A DNA stretch of 64,000 nucleotides from Metaclostridioides mangenotii. Lineage in GTDB: Bacteria; Bacillota; Clostridia; Peptostreptococcales; Peptostreptococcaceae. Positions 53,176 through 62,304 of this stretch are shown here, piece after piece (positions within the stretch are counted from its first letter, which is position 1; every line of letters begins with the position of its first letter). The DNA lies in the NCBI RefSeq assembly GCF_017873185.1, contig NZ_JAGGJX010000002.1, positions 310,001-374,000 of the forward strand, given 5' to 3'. A program made the position numbers and the translations under genes. Below the pieces are notes generated by a model. That model ran no database searches. It was not told the origin of the DNA and was given only the letters and a program-made list of their open reading frames with translations.

Positions 53176-53375
53176 ATATATAGTAATAATGAACCCCCTA
53201 TAAACAAATAGCCAACACAGATACAATCCCGAAAATTTGATAAGTCATAAGGGGCTTGTATCTATGTCATATTTTTCTCAAAATAATAACTTAGTTACAA
53301 ACCCAATATAAATTGGCTATTAAAACTAAATCGTGCTTGTTTGTTTATTAAAGTATTCATAATTACCCTCCATTC
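53176..53375 (-). promoter_or_regulatory. Structured leader RNA of the aromatic amino acid ABC operon
   Basis: On the minus strand: the leader peptide, then a hairpin AGATACAA/TTGTATCT (53256-53263 with 53219-53226, CCC/GGG inside), then the tandem terminators. A long-range stem pairs ATAAACAAATAGCCAA (53200-53215) with TTGGCTATT (53313-53321) and TTGTTTAT (53341-53348), both inside the leader peptide gene. No T-box core (GGTGGNACCGCG) is present, so a different control type is indicated. Confidence 0.6.
53295..53360 (-). CDS. Leader peptide of the aromatic amino acid ABC operon
   Basis: A 21-codon frame with GGAGGG five bases before the ATG. It reads MNTLINKQARFSFNSQFILG then L and stop, with three Phe codons in the last half and no Trp or Tyr codon. 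Its DNA forms one side of a long-range stem, so ribosome progress would change the fold of the leader. Probably an attenuation peptide rather than a functional protein. Confidence 0.5.
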   Translation of the reverse strand: MNTLINKQARFSFNSQFILGL

Positions 53376-53546
53376 ATATTTTTAGATATTAGTTTGGCAA
53401 AATTAAGTGCCTTTTTTGGTTAAGATTTATTATAATCTAGAAAAAATTATAAGTCAATAAAAAATTATAAAAAAATATATATATTGTAAATTTTCTCACA
53501 ATTAAAAGATATTGACTATTTCTTATGATTGCTGAAAAATCAATAT

Positions 53547-54284
53547 CTAAAACTTCTTAGTTCTGTAAAATCTGTACAGAAATTCTTTTTCTAAAGCTTT
53601 GCTTAAAGTAGCGCTCTCTTGAAAGTTTATAAAACGTATTTCTAGGGAGTTTTTGTTTATGGGAATTACTTTATGTATGAGTTTTAAATTAACTATATAG
53701 TTTTTATGAGTTGCAAAAAAGTTGGGAGGAAGTCTTTTTGAAAGCTCATCGAAATTCTCATAAAACTTAACAATGTCCTCATCTTTAGTGTATAAATTCA
53801 CTGCTCTAGCTTTTTTTTCAAACATAACTATTTCGTCGAAGTTTATCATGTGAATCTGTTTTCTAATTTTGTACACAAATAAACTGTCTTCAATAATACT
53901 GCTTTCTGCTATTTTATGAGAATTTATTTGGTCGATAGCAATATTTAAAGAGTCGAGTATTTTTTCTTTGGTAAATGGCTTTACGATAAAATCTATAGGA
54001 TGCACTTTAAAGCTCTCTAAGCTGTAATCAGAAAATCCAGTTACAAATATTATGTGTACATCTTTGTCCAAAGATTTGATTTCCTTTGCGGCATCGATTC
54101 CATTTTTATGTGGCATATCAATATCTATTATCAGCAGATCTATCTTTTCGTACTTAATAAATTCTATAGCTTTTAGTCCGTCATCGACTTTTTTTACATA
54201 GTCTATTAGTCCAGATTCTTTTATTATATTTTCTATATCATATCTTACTGCTTTATCATCATCGCAAACTAAAACTTTAATCAT
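53547..54284 (-). CDS. LytTR-type response regulator
   Basis: A 245-residue protein: receiver (VLVCDDDKAVR, phospho-Asp in LLIIDIDMPHKNG, Lys in IDFIVKPFTKEKI) and a C-terminal LytTR DNA-binding domain (IVMFEKKARAVNLYTKDEDIVKFYENFDELSKRLPPNFFATHKNYIVNLKLI). It follows the GHKL kinase by 15 bases. Targets may be the divergent FtsX exporter or the aromatic amino acid transporter; neither is proved. Confidence 0.88.
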   Translation of the reverse strand: MIKVLVCDDDKAVRYDIENIIKESGLIDYVKKVDDGLKAIEFIKYEKIDLLIIDIDMPHKNGIDAAKEIKSLDKDVHIIFVTGFSDYSLESFKVHPIDFIVKPFTKEKILDSLNIAIDQINSHKIAESSIIEDSLFVYKIRKQIHMINFDEIVMFEKKARAVNLYTKDEDIVKFYENFDELSKRLPPNFFATHKNYIVNLKLIHKVIPINKNSLEIRFINFQESATLSKALEKEFLYRFYRTKKF

Positions 54285-54299
54285 AATGCCTCCATAATA

Positions 54300-55241
54300 T
54301 TATATGTATTTCGGAATTAAGATAGTGAATTCAGTTAAGAATTCATCGCTATTTACAAAAATATAGTAACCGTACTTTTCGAGTATATTTTTTATAGCAA
54401 AAAGTCCATAACCCCTATCTTTACCGTCCTTTGTAGAAAATCCCTCTTCAAAAATACCCTTCGTATTGTAAATCTTAGGTCCGTTATTTTTTATAGATAT
54501 AACGTACTGAAATTCATCCTCATATATAAAAATTTTAATGTATTTATTCTCTTTTGAGACAGTAGACAGGGCATCGATAGCATTGTCAATTATGTTAATA
54601 AGTACTGAGCTCATTTCATTTGGTGGTATACTTAAATTATCTATAAAATCTTGTATGTACATATCGAATTTTATGTTTTTCAGTAAACATTCTTCATATT
54701 TTAATGCAGCTATAGCATCAATATACGACACATTTCCGTAGCGTGACTTTTGTGTCTTAAAGCTGTTTGATATATTTTTTATATACTCTTTAGCATCGTC
54801 AATCAGGTCGGTGTTAATTAGAGAAAAGACGATCTGAAGGTGTTTTAGATAGTCGTGTTTTTGACTTCTTAGTTTAGCTATAATATTGTCCTTATGTTCT
54901 AGTTTATTTTCTTGCTTTTCCAAGTTAAAATCCTGTTCATTTAAATTTTCAAGAAGAGATAGAAATTTAAATCCTATATAAATGCACATAAGGATTGAGA
55001 TTATTGTAAGTATAGTTAAAAATTGACCGAGCAAAAATAGTTCGCCTCTAAATATATCAAATATATTATTGTATATTTTGGAGATTAAAATGGTAGATGC
55101 TATCGAGATGATGGCGCTAAAACAAGCTTTTTTCATAAAACTAAAATTCTTAAAAAATGTAAATCTGTTTGATATAATTCCGACAATAACAAATAAAGCT
55201 AATGACAATAAAGGATATACAAGCGTGTTGATAACCGTCAC
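54300..55241 (-). CDS. GHKL-type sensor histidine kinase
   Basis: A 313-residue kinase: three membrane helices in residues 1-100, a coiled-coil linker (NEQDFNLEKQENKLEHKDNIIAK), H-box LRSQKHDYLKHLQIVFSLI, N-box VLINIIDNAIDAL and G-box DRGYGLFAIKNILEKYG, as in the AgrC/CitA-like group. No AgrD or AgrB lies next to it. The start is doubtful: AGGAGG overlaps the GTG at 55241 and is eight bases from an ATC at 55232. Confidence 0.86.
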   Translation of the reverse strand: MTVINTLVYPLLSLALFVIVGIISNRFTFFKNFSFMKKACFSAIISIASTILISKIYNNIFDIFRGELFLLGQFLTILTIISILMCIYIGFKFLSLLENLNEQDFNLEKQENKLEHKDNIIAKLRSQKHDYLKHLQIVFSLINTDLIDDAKEYIKNISNSFKTQKSRYGNVSYIDAIAALKYEECLLKNIKFDMYIQDFIDNLSIPPNEMSSVLINIIDNAIDALSTVSKENKYIKIFIYEDEFQYVISIKNNGPKIYNTKGIFEEGFSTKDGKDRGYGLFAIKNILEKYGYYIFVNSDEFLTEFTILIPKYI

Positions 55242-55442
55242 CTCCTCTTTCGTTTGATATTTGAATTATATCATTTATAAAATAATAAGTAAAAAGTGGA
55301 AATCTACAAATACAGTGCAGTTTATTGAGTTTAGTTGGGGGATTTGATACAAATAAGTTATAAAATCTAGCAAATTGGAAGTTTGATAAATATTTTTTAG
55401 TTTATATAATTAAGTTAAATAATAGGAAAGGAATTGAGGCGA

Positions 55443-58007
55443 ATGAAGAATGATTTAAATCTCGTGTTTAAGTATATAAAAAGCTACAAAGCTAGATCTA
55501 TAGCCATTATATTGAGTATTGTTATGGGAACAGCGCTTATTGTAGGGGTAGGTACTTTGGCGAGAAGTGCTCAGCAGGCTGATCTAGACTTGATGAAGAG
55601 GGAGTTGGGAATATATCATGTTAGGTATAAAGATATAAATAGCGATCAATTGAAACTAATTATACAAAATGAAGAGATCAAAAGTATTGGTATAGAGTCT
55701 TATTACGCATCAACAGATGTTGGGGAAAAAATACCTATAAATTTTGTTTATGCTGATCAAAATTATCTGAAAAGTGACTCAAAGATAGTTAAGGGAAGGT
55801 TTCCACAAAAAGATCACGAGGTAGTTGTCGAAGCTTGGATTTTAAACAGTATGGGGCTTGAACCAAAATTGAATCAAGAGATAACTTTTAAGTTATATGA
55901 GAAGAAAAAAACAGAAACTTTTAAAATAGTAGGGATTTTACAAGATAGATACAAGGATAAAAGTGTTGGAAGATGTGAAATGTTTTTATCTCTAGATACA
56001 TATAAGGGAAATAAAATAGGAGCTAATGTAGAATTTAAAGAAGGATCAGAAATAAGAAAAAATATTGATGATTTATCAAATATGATAATGGTTGATAAAA
56101 AAGATAATGTTGGTATCAATGGAATGCTTGTAGATTCAGTATCAAATAACGGAGCTATTGATAATGAAAGCAGAAACACTGCGATATCAGTTAGTATTTT
56201 TGCTGCATTTGTAATATATAGTATTTATAGTATATCTGTATATCAGAGAATAAGGGATTATGGGATGCTAAGGGCTATTGGAGCAACAAACACAAGGATT
56301 TTTAAAATGATGTTGTATGAACTATTGTTATTGAGTTCTTTTGCAATGCCTATTGGAATACTAATCGGTATGGCAGGGGCTCAAATATTTAATAAACTGT
56401 CAGGAAATGTGCAATTTTATGGAGCTTTAAAGACAACGCCTTTTATAATTCCTATAAATGTAATTATACTATCTGTAGGTTGTACATTGTTACTGGTTTT
56501 TATGATAAGTTTATTTACTTTCATGAAGATAAGAAGGATAAGCCCCGTAGAAGCTATAAGAAGAAACTTTGGATCGAATAAAAATATTAAAATAAGCAAG
56601 TTAGTAACAATCATAGGAAGAAATTTAGATATTACAAAATCGATCTCTTTTAAGAATATATTCAGAAATAAAGTTGGTTTTATTATTATAATATTATCAA
56701 TGTCCATCGGAGGGTTGATGATTATAAAGACAGACTATGCTTTCTCTAGGGGCGATAAGATGAAAGAGGTAAGCAATATGGAGACATTTATGAATGGGGA
56801 TTTTGTGTTAAGTGCAAATGGTGCAATAGATCAAAATTCAGGGATAGATGCTAGTCAGGTAAAAAAAATAGAAGAAATTAAAGGAATAAGCGAAGTGAAA
56901 GCTGCTAAAATTTTTTATACTAGGATGGTTGCAAATAAAAAAGATATATTAGAGCCAAACTACTTTAAAAACAGGGAGAAAGGAATGTATACCAAAAAAG
57001 TTTTAGATGGTTTATTGATGAATGATAAGGATAGCGACAATATATTGATAAAGCAAAAACTCAAAGGGTTTAATACTAGTATGCTTAATTCTCTAAGTAA
57101 ATACTTAGTAGAAGGGAAAATTGATGTTAATAAAATGAAAAATAATAATACAGCTATAGTATATAACCCATATGTAGTTGAACCATATAAAGGGCGTAGT
57201 GACGTAGTAAATCATAATACAGGTAAACCACTGATGGATATAAAAATTGGAGATACTATAAAGGTGAAAATGCCAAAAGGTAAGGCAGACCCAGAGGTTT
57301 ATTGGAAAGGACAAGATAATTACGAGTATGAAGAATTTGAGTTTACAGTAGGGGGCATTGTAGACTATCCATACGCAGATGATAATTTGTATACAAGTGA
57401 AAGTGTAGATGTGATTGTAAGTGATAATTACCTGAGTAGTTTGACTGATGTAAACAACTACAGTATTATTTATGCCAATATGGATAAAGGAGCAGATAGA
57501 AAGTCAATAAATACACAGTTAGGTAAAATAAGTGGAAAACAAACTGGGGTATTGACAATTGATATAGCAAAGGACAAAGAAAACTCACAAAAGATGGCTT
57601 TAAAAAGCAAAATATATAATTATGGAATAGTAGCAGTAATCTTTGTAATAAGTATGTTCAATATAATAAATAGTATAAGTTACAGTTTGACGTCAAGAAC
57701 AAGTGAATTTGGAATGCTTAGAGCGGTTGGATTAGAGGAAAATAATTTTAAGAATATGATAACCTATGAGGGGATTTTGTATGGAATAATTTCGAGTTTA
57801 GTGGTCACAGTATTAGGATTGATAATGCAATTGAGAATGTATAAAACTTACGGATTTGAACAATATGGAATGGAATTTGCAATAAACTACAAAATCTATC
57901 TAATTTTAATAGCATTAAACGTAATAATAGGATTACTTGCGACGTACATACCAGCCAGAAAAATCAAGAAAGTCGATATAGTAGAATCTATAAATATTGT
58001 AGAATAG
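55443..58007 (+). CDS. FtsX-type ABC transporter permease
   Basis: An 854-residue permease with helix 1 near residue 20, a large outer domain, three helices (IYSISVYQRIRDYGMLRAIGATNTRIFKMM), a second inner helix near 415, another outer domain, and three final helices (SRTSEFGMLRAVGLEENNFKNMI). The repeated DYGMLRAIGA/EFGMLRAVGL motifs mark the two FtsX halves. AAAGGAATTGAGG lies before ATG 55443; a TTG at 55434 is also possible. It is followed 11 bases later by its ATPase. Probably exports peptides or lipids, or confers resistance to them. Confidence 0.86.
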   Translation: MKNDLNLVFKYIKSYKARSIAIILSIVMGTALIVGVGTLARSAQQADLDLMKRELGIYHVRYKDINSDQLKLIIQNEEIKSIGIESYYASTDVGEKIPINFVYADQNYLKSDSKIVKGRFPQKDHEVVVEAWILNSMGLEPKLNQEITFKLYEKKKTETFKIVGILQDRYKDKSVGRCEMFLSLDTYKGNKIGANVEFKEGSEIRKNIDDLSNMIMVDKKDNVGINGMLVDSVSNNGAIDNESRNTAISVSIFAAFVIYSIYSISVYQRIRDYGMLRAIGATNTRIFKMMLYELLLLSSFAMPIGILIGMAGAQIFNKLSGNVQFYGALKTTPFIIPINVIILSVGCTLLLVFMISLFTFMKIRRISPVEAIRRNFGSNKNIKISKLVTIIGRNLDITKSISFKNIFRNKVGFIIIILSMSIGGLMIIKTDYAFSRGDKMKEVSNMETFMNGDFVLSANGAIDQNSGIDASQVKKIEEIKGISEVKAAKIFYTRMVANKKDILEPNYFKNREKGMYTKKVLDGLLMNDKDSDNILIKQKLKGFNTSMLNSLSKYLVEGKIDVNKMKNNNTAIVYNPYVVEPYKGRSDVVNHNTGKPLMDIKIGDTIKVKMPKGKADPEVYWKGQDNYEYEEFEFTVGGIVDYPYADDNLYTSESVDVIVSDNYLSSLTDVNNYSIIYANMDKGADRKSINTQLGKISGKQTGVLTIDIAKDKENSQKMALKSKIYNYGIVAVIFVISMFNIINSISYSLTSRTSEFGMLRAVGLEENNFKNMITYEGILYGIISSLVVTVLGLIMQLRMYKTYGFEQYGMEFAINYKIYLILIALNVIIGLLATYIPARKIKKVDIVESINIVE

Positions 58008-58018
58008 GGGGAAGAACT

Positions 58019-58699
58019 ATGACCATATTAGAAACAATAAATTTAAGTAAAATATACGGAAAAAAAGAAACAGCAGTTAGAGCATTAAAAGATGCGAACC
58101 TAAACATAGAAAAAGGCGAGTTCGTCGCAATAGTAGGACCGAGCGGAAGTGGAAAAAGTACATTTCTTCATTTGGTAGGAGGGCTTGAAAGACCAAGCTC
58201 GGGAACAATAAAAGTGGACGGTAGAGATATATGTTGCCTTTCAGATAAAGAACTGGCGAAGTACAGGAGACAAAAGGTAGGTTTCATATTTCAACAGTAC
58301 AACTTGATACCAGTTTTAAACGTAAGAGAAAATATAGAACTCCCACTAAAGTTGGACAACAAACATATAGATAATGATTATCTGGATGAAATTATAACTA
58401 CACTAGGATTGGAAGATAGACAAGATCACTTGCCAAATCAGCTGTCAGGTGGTCAACAACAAAGGGTAGCTATTGCAAGAGCTTTGTCTGCTAAACCAAG
58501 CTTGATATTGGCAGATGAACCTACTGGAAATTTAGATTCAAAGACAACACAAGAAGTAGTCGAGCTGCTTAAAATATCGATAAAGAAATACAATCAGACA
58601 TTAATTATGATTACTCACAATGAAAGCATCTCAGGTAATGCAGATAAAGTGGTAAACATAATAGATGGACAACTCATTCTTAAATATATGAAGAACTAG
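58019..58699 (+). CDS. ABC transporter ATPase, LolD/MacB type
   Basis: A 226-residue ATPase: GPSGSGKST, signature LSGGQQQRVAIARAL, ILADEPTGNLD, MITHNESISGNADKV. This subgroup couples to FtsX-type permeases. The GGGGGAAG site precedes the ATG. Second gene of the exporter operon; a LytTR two-component system is divergent to it. Confidence 0.9.
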   Translation: MTILETINLSKIYGKKETAVRALKDANLNIEKGEFVAIVGPSGSGKSTFLHLVGGLERPSSGTIKVDGRDICCLSDKELAKYRRQKVGFIFQQYNLIPVLNVRENIELPLKLDNKHIDNDYLDEIITTLGLEDRQDHLPNQLSGGQQQRVAIARALSAKPSLILADEPTGNLDSKTTQEVVELLKISIKKYNQTLIMITHNESISGNADKVVNIIDGQLILKYMKN

Positions 58700-58726
58700 A
58701 TTTTAAAAAATAGATTTTAGAATTAG

Positions 58727-58782
58727 CCTCCTTATATTATACTAATGCATAACAGTGTTATAAAAAGTGTAATATAAGGAGG
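58727..58782. other. Inverted repeat with 13-bp stem after the exporter operon
   Basis: CCTCCTTATATTA and TAATATAAGGAGG are perfect complements with a 30-base loop. A weak TATTGTATTTT follows. It may end the transcript. The inverted arms read as AAGGAGG, like ribosome sites, which is curious but probably chance. Confidence 0.55.
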
Positions 58783-58870
58783 TATTGTATTTTAACTGCA
58801 AGAAAAAAGCATTAAAATCATTATCAACTAATTGTTGTATAGTATATAAACCCTCTATAATTGAAAGTTA

Positions 58871-61108
58871 TTATTTTAACAAAGAAGTAATTTCCCCTAA
58901 ATAATATATATTTAATACATGAAGAGCTCTTGTACAACAAGTGTAAAGGAGTAACCTTTCATCTTCGCTGTTATAATTTTTATTACTTGCATCATATATA
59001 AGAACTACGTCAAATTCTAGACCTTTAGCTAGATATGAAGGTATTACTAATACACCATTTGTATACTCGTCATCATCTTTTTTTATAGATTTAACATCGA
59101 TATCATTTGCTTTCAATAAGCTATATACATCTCTAGTTTCACGTGCTGTTTTTGTAATAATACCAATAGATTTATAATTCTTTTGCTTGTAATCTTTTAT
59201 ATCTTCAATAAGCTTTTTTTTCATAGAATTTTCATCAGAGAAACCAATAACATTAGGCTCATCACCATGTCTTTCAACATACTCGTCATTTATATTTTCG
59301 AGAAGAAGATTTCTTGAAAATTTAGTGATTTCCATTGTTGAACGATAACTTTTTGTTAGGTTTATTATGCAAGTGTCACTCTTTGATATATTATAAATAT
59401 TATTATAATTTCCAACATTCATAAATGGATTAATTGATTGGTTTATATCTCCTAATATAGTCATATTGGCAGATTTAAAAAGTTGATAAAATATTTCATA
59501 TTGTAGAGGAGTATAGTCTTGTGCCTCATCTATAATTGCATATTTAATTTGTGATGTATTTGGAATATCCCCAAGTGCCCCTTTTAAGTATAAAAGTGCA
59601 ACTTGATCTTCATAATAAAGTCTCTTTGCATTTAAATTATTTATTGTGTAAGTCTTTATATGATCTATAAAATTCTTATCATATTCAATATTTATTTTAT
59701 TTAAAAATGTATCTAAATTCTTAAATAGGTTTCTATAAATCTCGATTAAATTAAATTCTGTCATTTGTGAAATTTTAGCATAGATATCTTTTAACTTTTT
59801 CTTTACAATTAATGTACTTTTTTCTATCATTTCTTCTTTATCTATAAAATCTCCCGATTCATCAAGTTCTTGATATACTTCATCAATCCAAGCTTTTTCA
59901 TATGGTTCAATAAGAAAGATAATTCTTGATTTTATTTTTTTCAATCTTCTTTTAAGTGGTAGATTTAAATAATCATTTAAAAATAGCTTTTGTATACCTT
60001 CAGAGGAAATTATTAATTTATCTCTTACAATAATATCTTCAAAATCTCTATCTATTGTTTCCAAGTAATTTATATATTGTTTTAAAATGTTCATAAACTC
60101 TATTGATGTTTTAAACTTTATATTTTTAATTCTATTTTGATAGGTTAATTTTTCATTTGAATCAAGTATATATTCCATCATTTCTGAAGAGGTCTCTTTC
60201 TTAAATTCATTACTTAACTCTTTATGCATAAAGTCTTTAAAAGTAGTTTGATACATATTGTCTTCACCAAGTTGAGGTAATACATTTGAAATATAGTCGT
60301 TAAAAATATTATTTGGAGAAAATATTATTATGTTTTGAGGTGTTATTGTATCTTTGTGTTTATATAGTAAATATGCAATTCTATGAAGTGCTACAGAAGT
60401 TTTTCCACTTCCGGCAGCTCCTTGTACAATTAAATTTTTATAATCTTCATTACGAATTACTTGATTTTGCTCTCTCTGAATAGTTGTAACTATACCTTTC
60501 ATTTTATCATCAGAGTTTTTACTCAAAAGCTCTTGTAACATTTCATCATCAATACTTAGATTACTGTCGAACATATACTCAATTTTTCCGTTGATGATTT
60601 TGTATTGTCTTTTGCCAGTGATTTCTCCAGAGATTACCCCTTCTGGACATTCATAGCTTGCTTGTCCAGTTTCATAGTCATAAAACATACTTGAAATAGG
60701 TGCTCTCCAGTCATACACAAGAAAATCATAATCTTCATCAATAAGATTTGATAATCCAATATAACACTTTTGAGTAACGGATTCATTCTCTTCAACAAAG
60801 TTAATTCTACCGAAATAAGGAGATATAAGCATTTTTTCATACTTTGCTTCAAGTTTTTGGGTAAACTCATGGCTTCTTTTTTGATTTTTCATAATATCCA
60901 TATATGATATGAAATCTGAAAGTTGATCTAATCCATTTTCTATAGAAATAGACCCTAAGTCATCCCATAGTTCTCTTTGTGTTTCTATAGCCTCTTTTTT
61001 TAACTTATCTTTAGTATCACGTTTTTTATCAAGTTGTCTTTTAGCCTCTTTAAGAATTTTTTGCAACCATTCATTTTCAAGATTCCATTCATAACTATTT
61101 AAACTCAT
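58871..61108 (-). CDS. helD: HelD-like RNA polymerase-associated helicase
   Basis: A 745-residue UvrD-like protein: N-terminal coiled-coil arm (residues 1-75), the HelD segment FLVYDWRAPISSMFYDYETGQASY, Walker A VQGAAGSGKTSVALHR, YAIIDEAQDYTPLQYEI, LTKSYRSTMEI and VLVIPSYLAKGLEFDVVLIYDA. HelD removes stalled RNA polymerase from DNA with ATP. Length and domain order fit the Bacillus-type class. AGGAGG precedes the ATG. It is alone. Confidence 0.88.
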   Translation of the reverse strand: MSLNSYEWNLENEWLQKILKEAKRQLDKKRDTKDKLKKEAIETQRELWDDLGSISIENGLDQLSDFISYMDIMKNQKRSHEFTQKLEAKYEKMLISPYFGRINFVEENESVTQKCYIGLSNLIDEDYDFLVYDWRAPISSMFYDYETGQASYECPEGVISGEITGKRQYKIINGKIEYMFDSNLSIDDEMLQELLSKNSDDKMKGIVTTIQREQNQVIRNEDYKNLIVQGAAGSGKTSVALHRIAYLLYKHKDTITPQNIIIFSPNNIFNDYISNVLPQLGEDNMYQTTFKDFMHKELSNEFKKETSSEMMEYILDSNEKLTYQNRIKNIKFKTSIEFMNILKQYINYLETIDRDFEDIIVRDKLIISSEGIQKLFLNDYLNLPLKRRLKKIKSRIIFLIEPYEKAWIDEVYQELDESGDFIDKEEMIEKSTLIVKKKLKDIYAKISQMTEFNLIEIYRNLFKNLDTFLNKINIEYDKNFIDHIKTYTINNLNAKRLYYEDQVALLYLKGALGDIPNTSQIKYAIIDEAQDYTPLQYEIFYQLFKSANMTILGDINQSINPFMNVGNYNNIYNISKSDTCIINLTKSYRSTMEITKFSRNLLLENINDEYVERHGDEPNVIGFSDENSMKKKLIEDIKDYKQKNYKSIGIITKTARETRDVYSLLKANDIDVKSIKKDDDEYTNGVLVIPSYLAKGLEFDVVLIYDASNKNYNSEDERLLLYTCCTRALHVLNIYYLGEITSLLK

Positions 61109-61571
61109 CGTATATCCTCCTTGAATATATAAATTAACTAACTAACTTAATCCTATCTATAAATTATATAGAAATGGAGCCATATTCCAAGTCTAAAAAA
61201 AAATATATATTTATGGTATAATTATAGTGGGAGAGAAATAAGACACACTAAATAATCTTGAGACAATCGGGTCGATAGCTAAAATCGAAAATAGAGCATT
61301 ATAACTTTATTAATAATAAGGTAAACTTAAAATAATTAAGTTTGCCCCTTATTATGCGGAGTTATAGAATTTTAATCTACTTTATACTTAATAAAATATT
61401 TAAATCAGATTTAAAACTTAATAAAGTTATTAATATATTTGCATCTTTGGGAACCATATGCCTTGTACTACTTCTAAACTAGTTCCTAAACTGAAATTTA
61501 AAAATTACTAGTAATAATTAGCATGAGGATAACTTTATTTGATATAATATTGATTAAAAAGGAGATGGCAA
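61109..61571. other. Intergenic region between helD and the DUF4177 gene
   Basis: About 460 bases with no gene. A nested hairpin lies at 61312-61356 (AATAATAAGG...CCTTATTATG enclosing ACTTAA/TTAAGT). The DUF4177 promoter probably lies near TTGATATAATATTG (61538-61551). Confidence 0.45.
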
Positions 61572-61754
61572 ATGAAAAAATTTGAATATAAATTTATACA
61601 GTTATATGCTCAAGATGGTATTAATATAAAATTAGCAAGTAAAAATAAAGCAGAAGCACTAGAAGAATTTTTCAATCCGTTAGGTAGAGAAGGTTGGGAA
61701 TTAGTTCATATACATTTGATGGAAGGTTTAGCCGTTTTTAAAAGAGAAATTTAA
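61572..61754 (+). CDS. DUF4177 domain protein
   Basis: A 60-residue protein with the family pattern FEYKFIQL...LNPLGREGWELVHIH...GLAVFKREI. DUF4177 proteins are small, probably alpha/beta folds of unknown function. AAAAGGAG precedes the ATG; a strong terminator follows directly. Confidence 0.8.
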   Translation: MKKFEYKFIQLYAQDGINIKLASKNKAEALEEFFNPLGREGWELVHIHLMEGLAVFKREI

Positions 61755-61796
61755 CTAGCTTCTAAAAACACATTAAAAGATATAGTGATATATAGT

Positions 61797-61835
61797 AAGC
61801 CCTTAAAATCCATTTATTAGATTTTAAGGGCTTTT
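61797..61835 (+). terminator. Terminator of the DUF4177 gene
   Basis: AAGCCCTTAAAATC/GATTTTAAGGGCTT with TTTT. Nearly perfect 14-bp stem. Confidence 0.85.
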
Positions 61836-61838
61836 AGA

Positions 61839-62031
61839 ATGCCAATAAAGGCAATTGCTGAAAAATAGGGTGTTTCTAGAACAACATATAAGCTATCTGG
61901 AAAAAATTATGACAAGAACTAGTTAGTTTAGTAAAAATCGTTCAGACTTAAAATCATTTAGAGTTGAAAAATCTTTGACAGAGAAATTGAGTACTATACA
62001 AAACACAAAACATTTGGAAAAAGGAGAATAG
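61839..62031 (+). pseudogene. Decayed helix-turn-helix protein fragment
   Basis: ATG at 61839 reads MPIKAIAEK, a TAG, then GVSRTTYKLSGKNYDKN and another stop. A later open stretch, in another frame, reads NRSDLKSFRVEKSLTEKLST and ends at 62031. IKAIAEK-x-GVSRTT is the form of a helix-turn-helix as found in transposases, terminases or phage regulators. Several stops show that it is dead. Confidence 0.45.
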
Positions 62032-62092
62032 AAATTGGCAAATGTGTGGTATACCAGTAAATTTTTAATCAATAAGATTCGCCTGAAAATAT

Positions 62093-62140
62093 AAAGGGCT
62101 ATCTCAAAAATTATTTTTGAGACAGCCCTTTATATTTTTT
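62093..62140. terminator. Bidirectional terminator before agrD
   Basis: AAAGGGCTATCTCAAAAA pairs with TTTTTGAGACAGCCCTTT around a three-base loop; T runs flank it. It ends the agrBD transcript on the minus strand. The stem is related to the one at 1384. Confidence 0.85.
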
Positions 62141-62151
62141 TACTCACTTTT

Positions 62152-62304
62152 TTACTCACTTTTTTTCTTAAATTGATTTAAATTTTTTGGTAGTTTTGGT
62201 TGGTGAGATAATACTGCAGAAGTAGAGTTAGCTGATAATTTAAGAGTACTCATTGCCAAAGAACCAACCCCCTCTAATAATGTTGACATTACATCTTTTT
62301 TCAT
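62152..62304 (-). CDS. agrD: AgrD-like cyclic lactone autoinducer precursor
   Basis: A 50-residue peptide whose ATG overlaps the agrB stop (TTATGA). An amphipathic leader (MKKDVMSTLLEGVGSLAMST) is followed by the signal region SANSTSAVLSHQPKLPKNL and a basic tail FKKKSE. The ANST and QPKxP segments are like C. difficile-type AgrD, but the ring residue is Ser (NSTS) where most have Cys, so an ester (lactone) ring rather than a thiolactone is predicted. AgrB is immediately upstream. The ring boundary is inferred. Confidence 0.82.
   Translation of the reverse strand: MKKDVMSTLLEGVGSLAMSTLKLSANSTSAVLSHQPKLPKNLNQFKKKSE

Noticed and set aside
53060-53375. Trp T-box before the aromatic amino acid transporter
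   Set aside because: The T-box core and specifier stem are absent; the region is explained by a leader peptide and attenuators.
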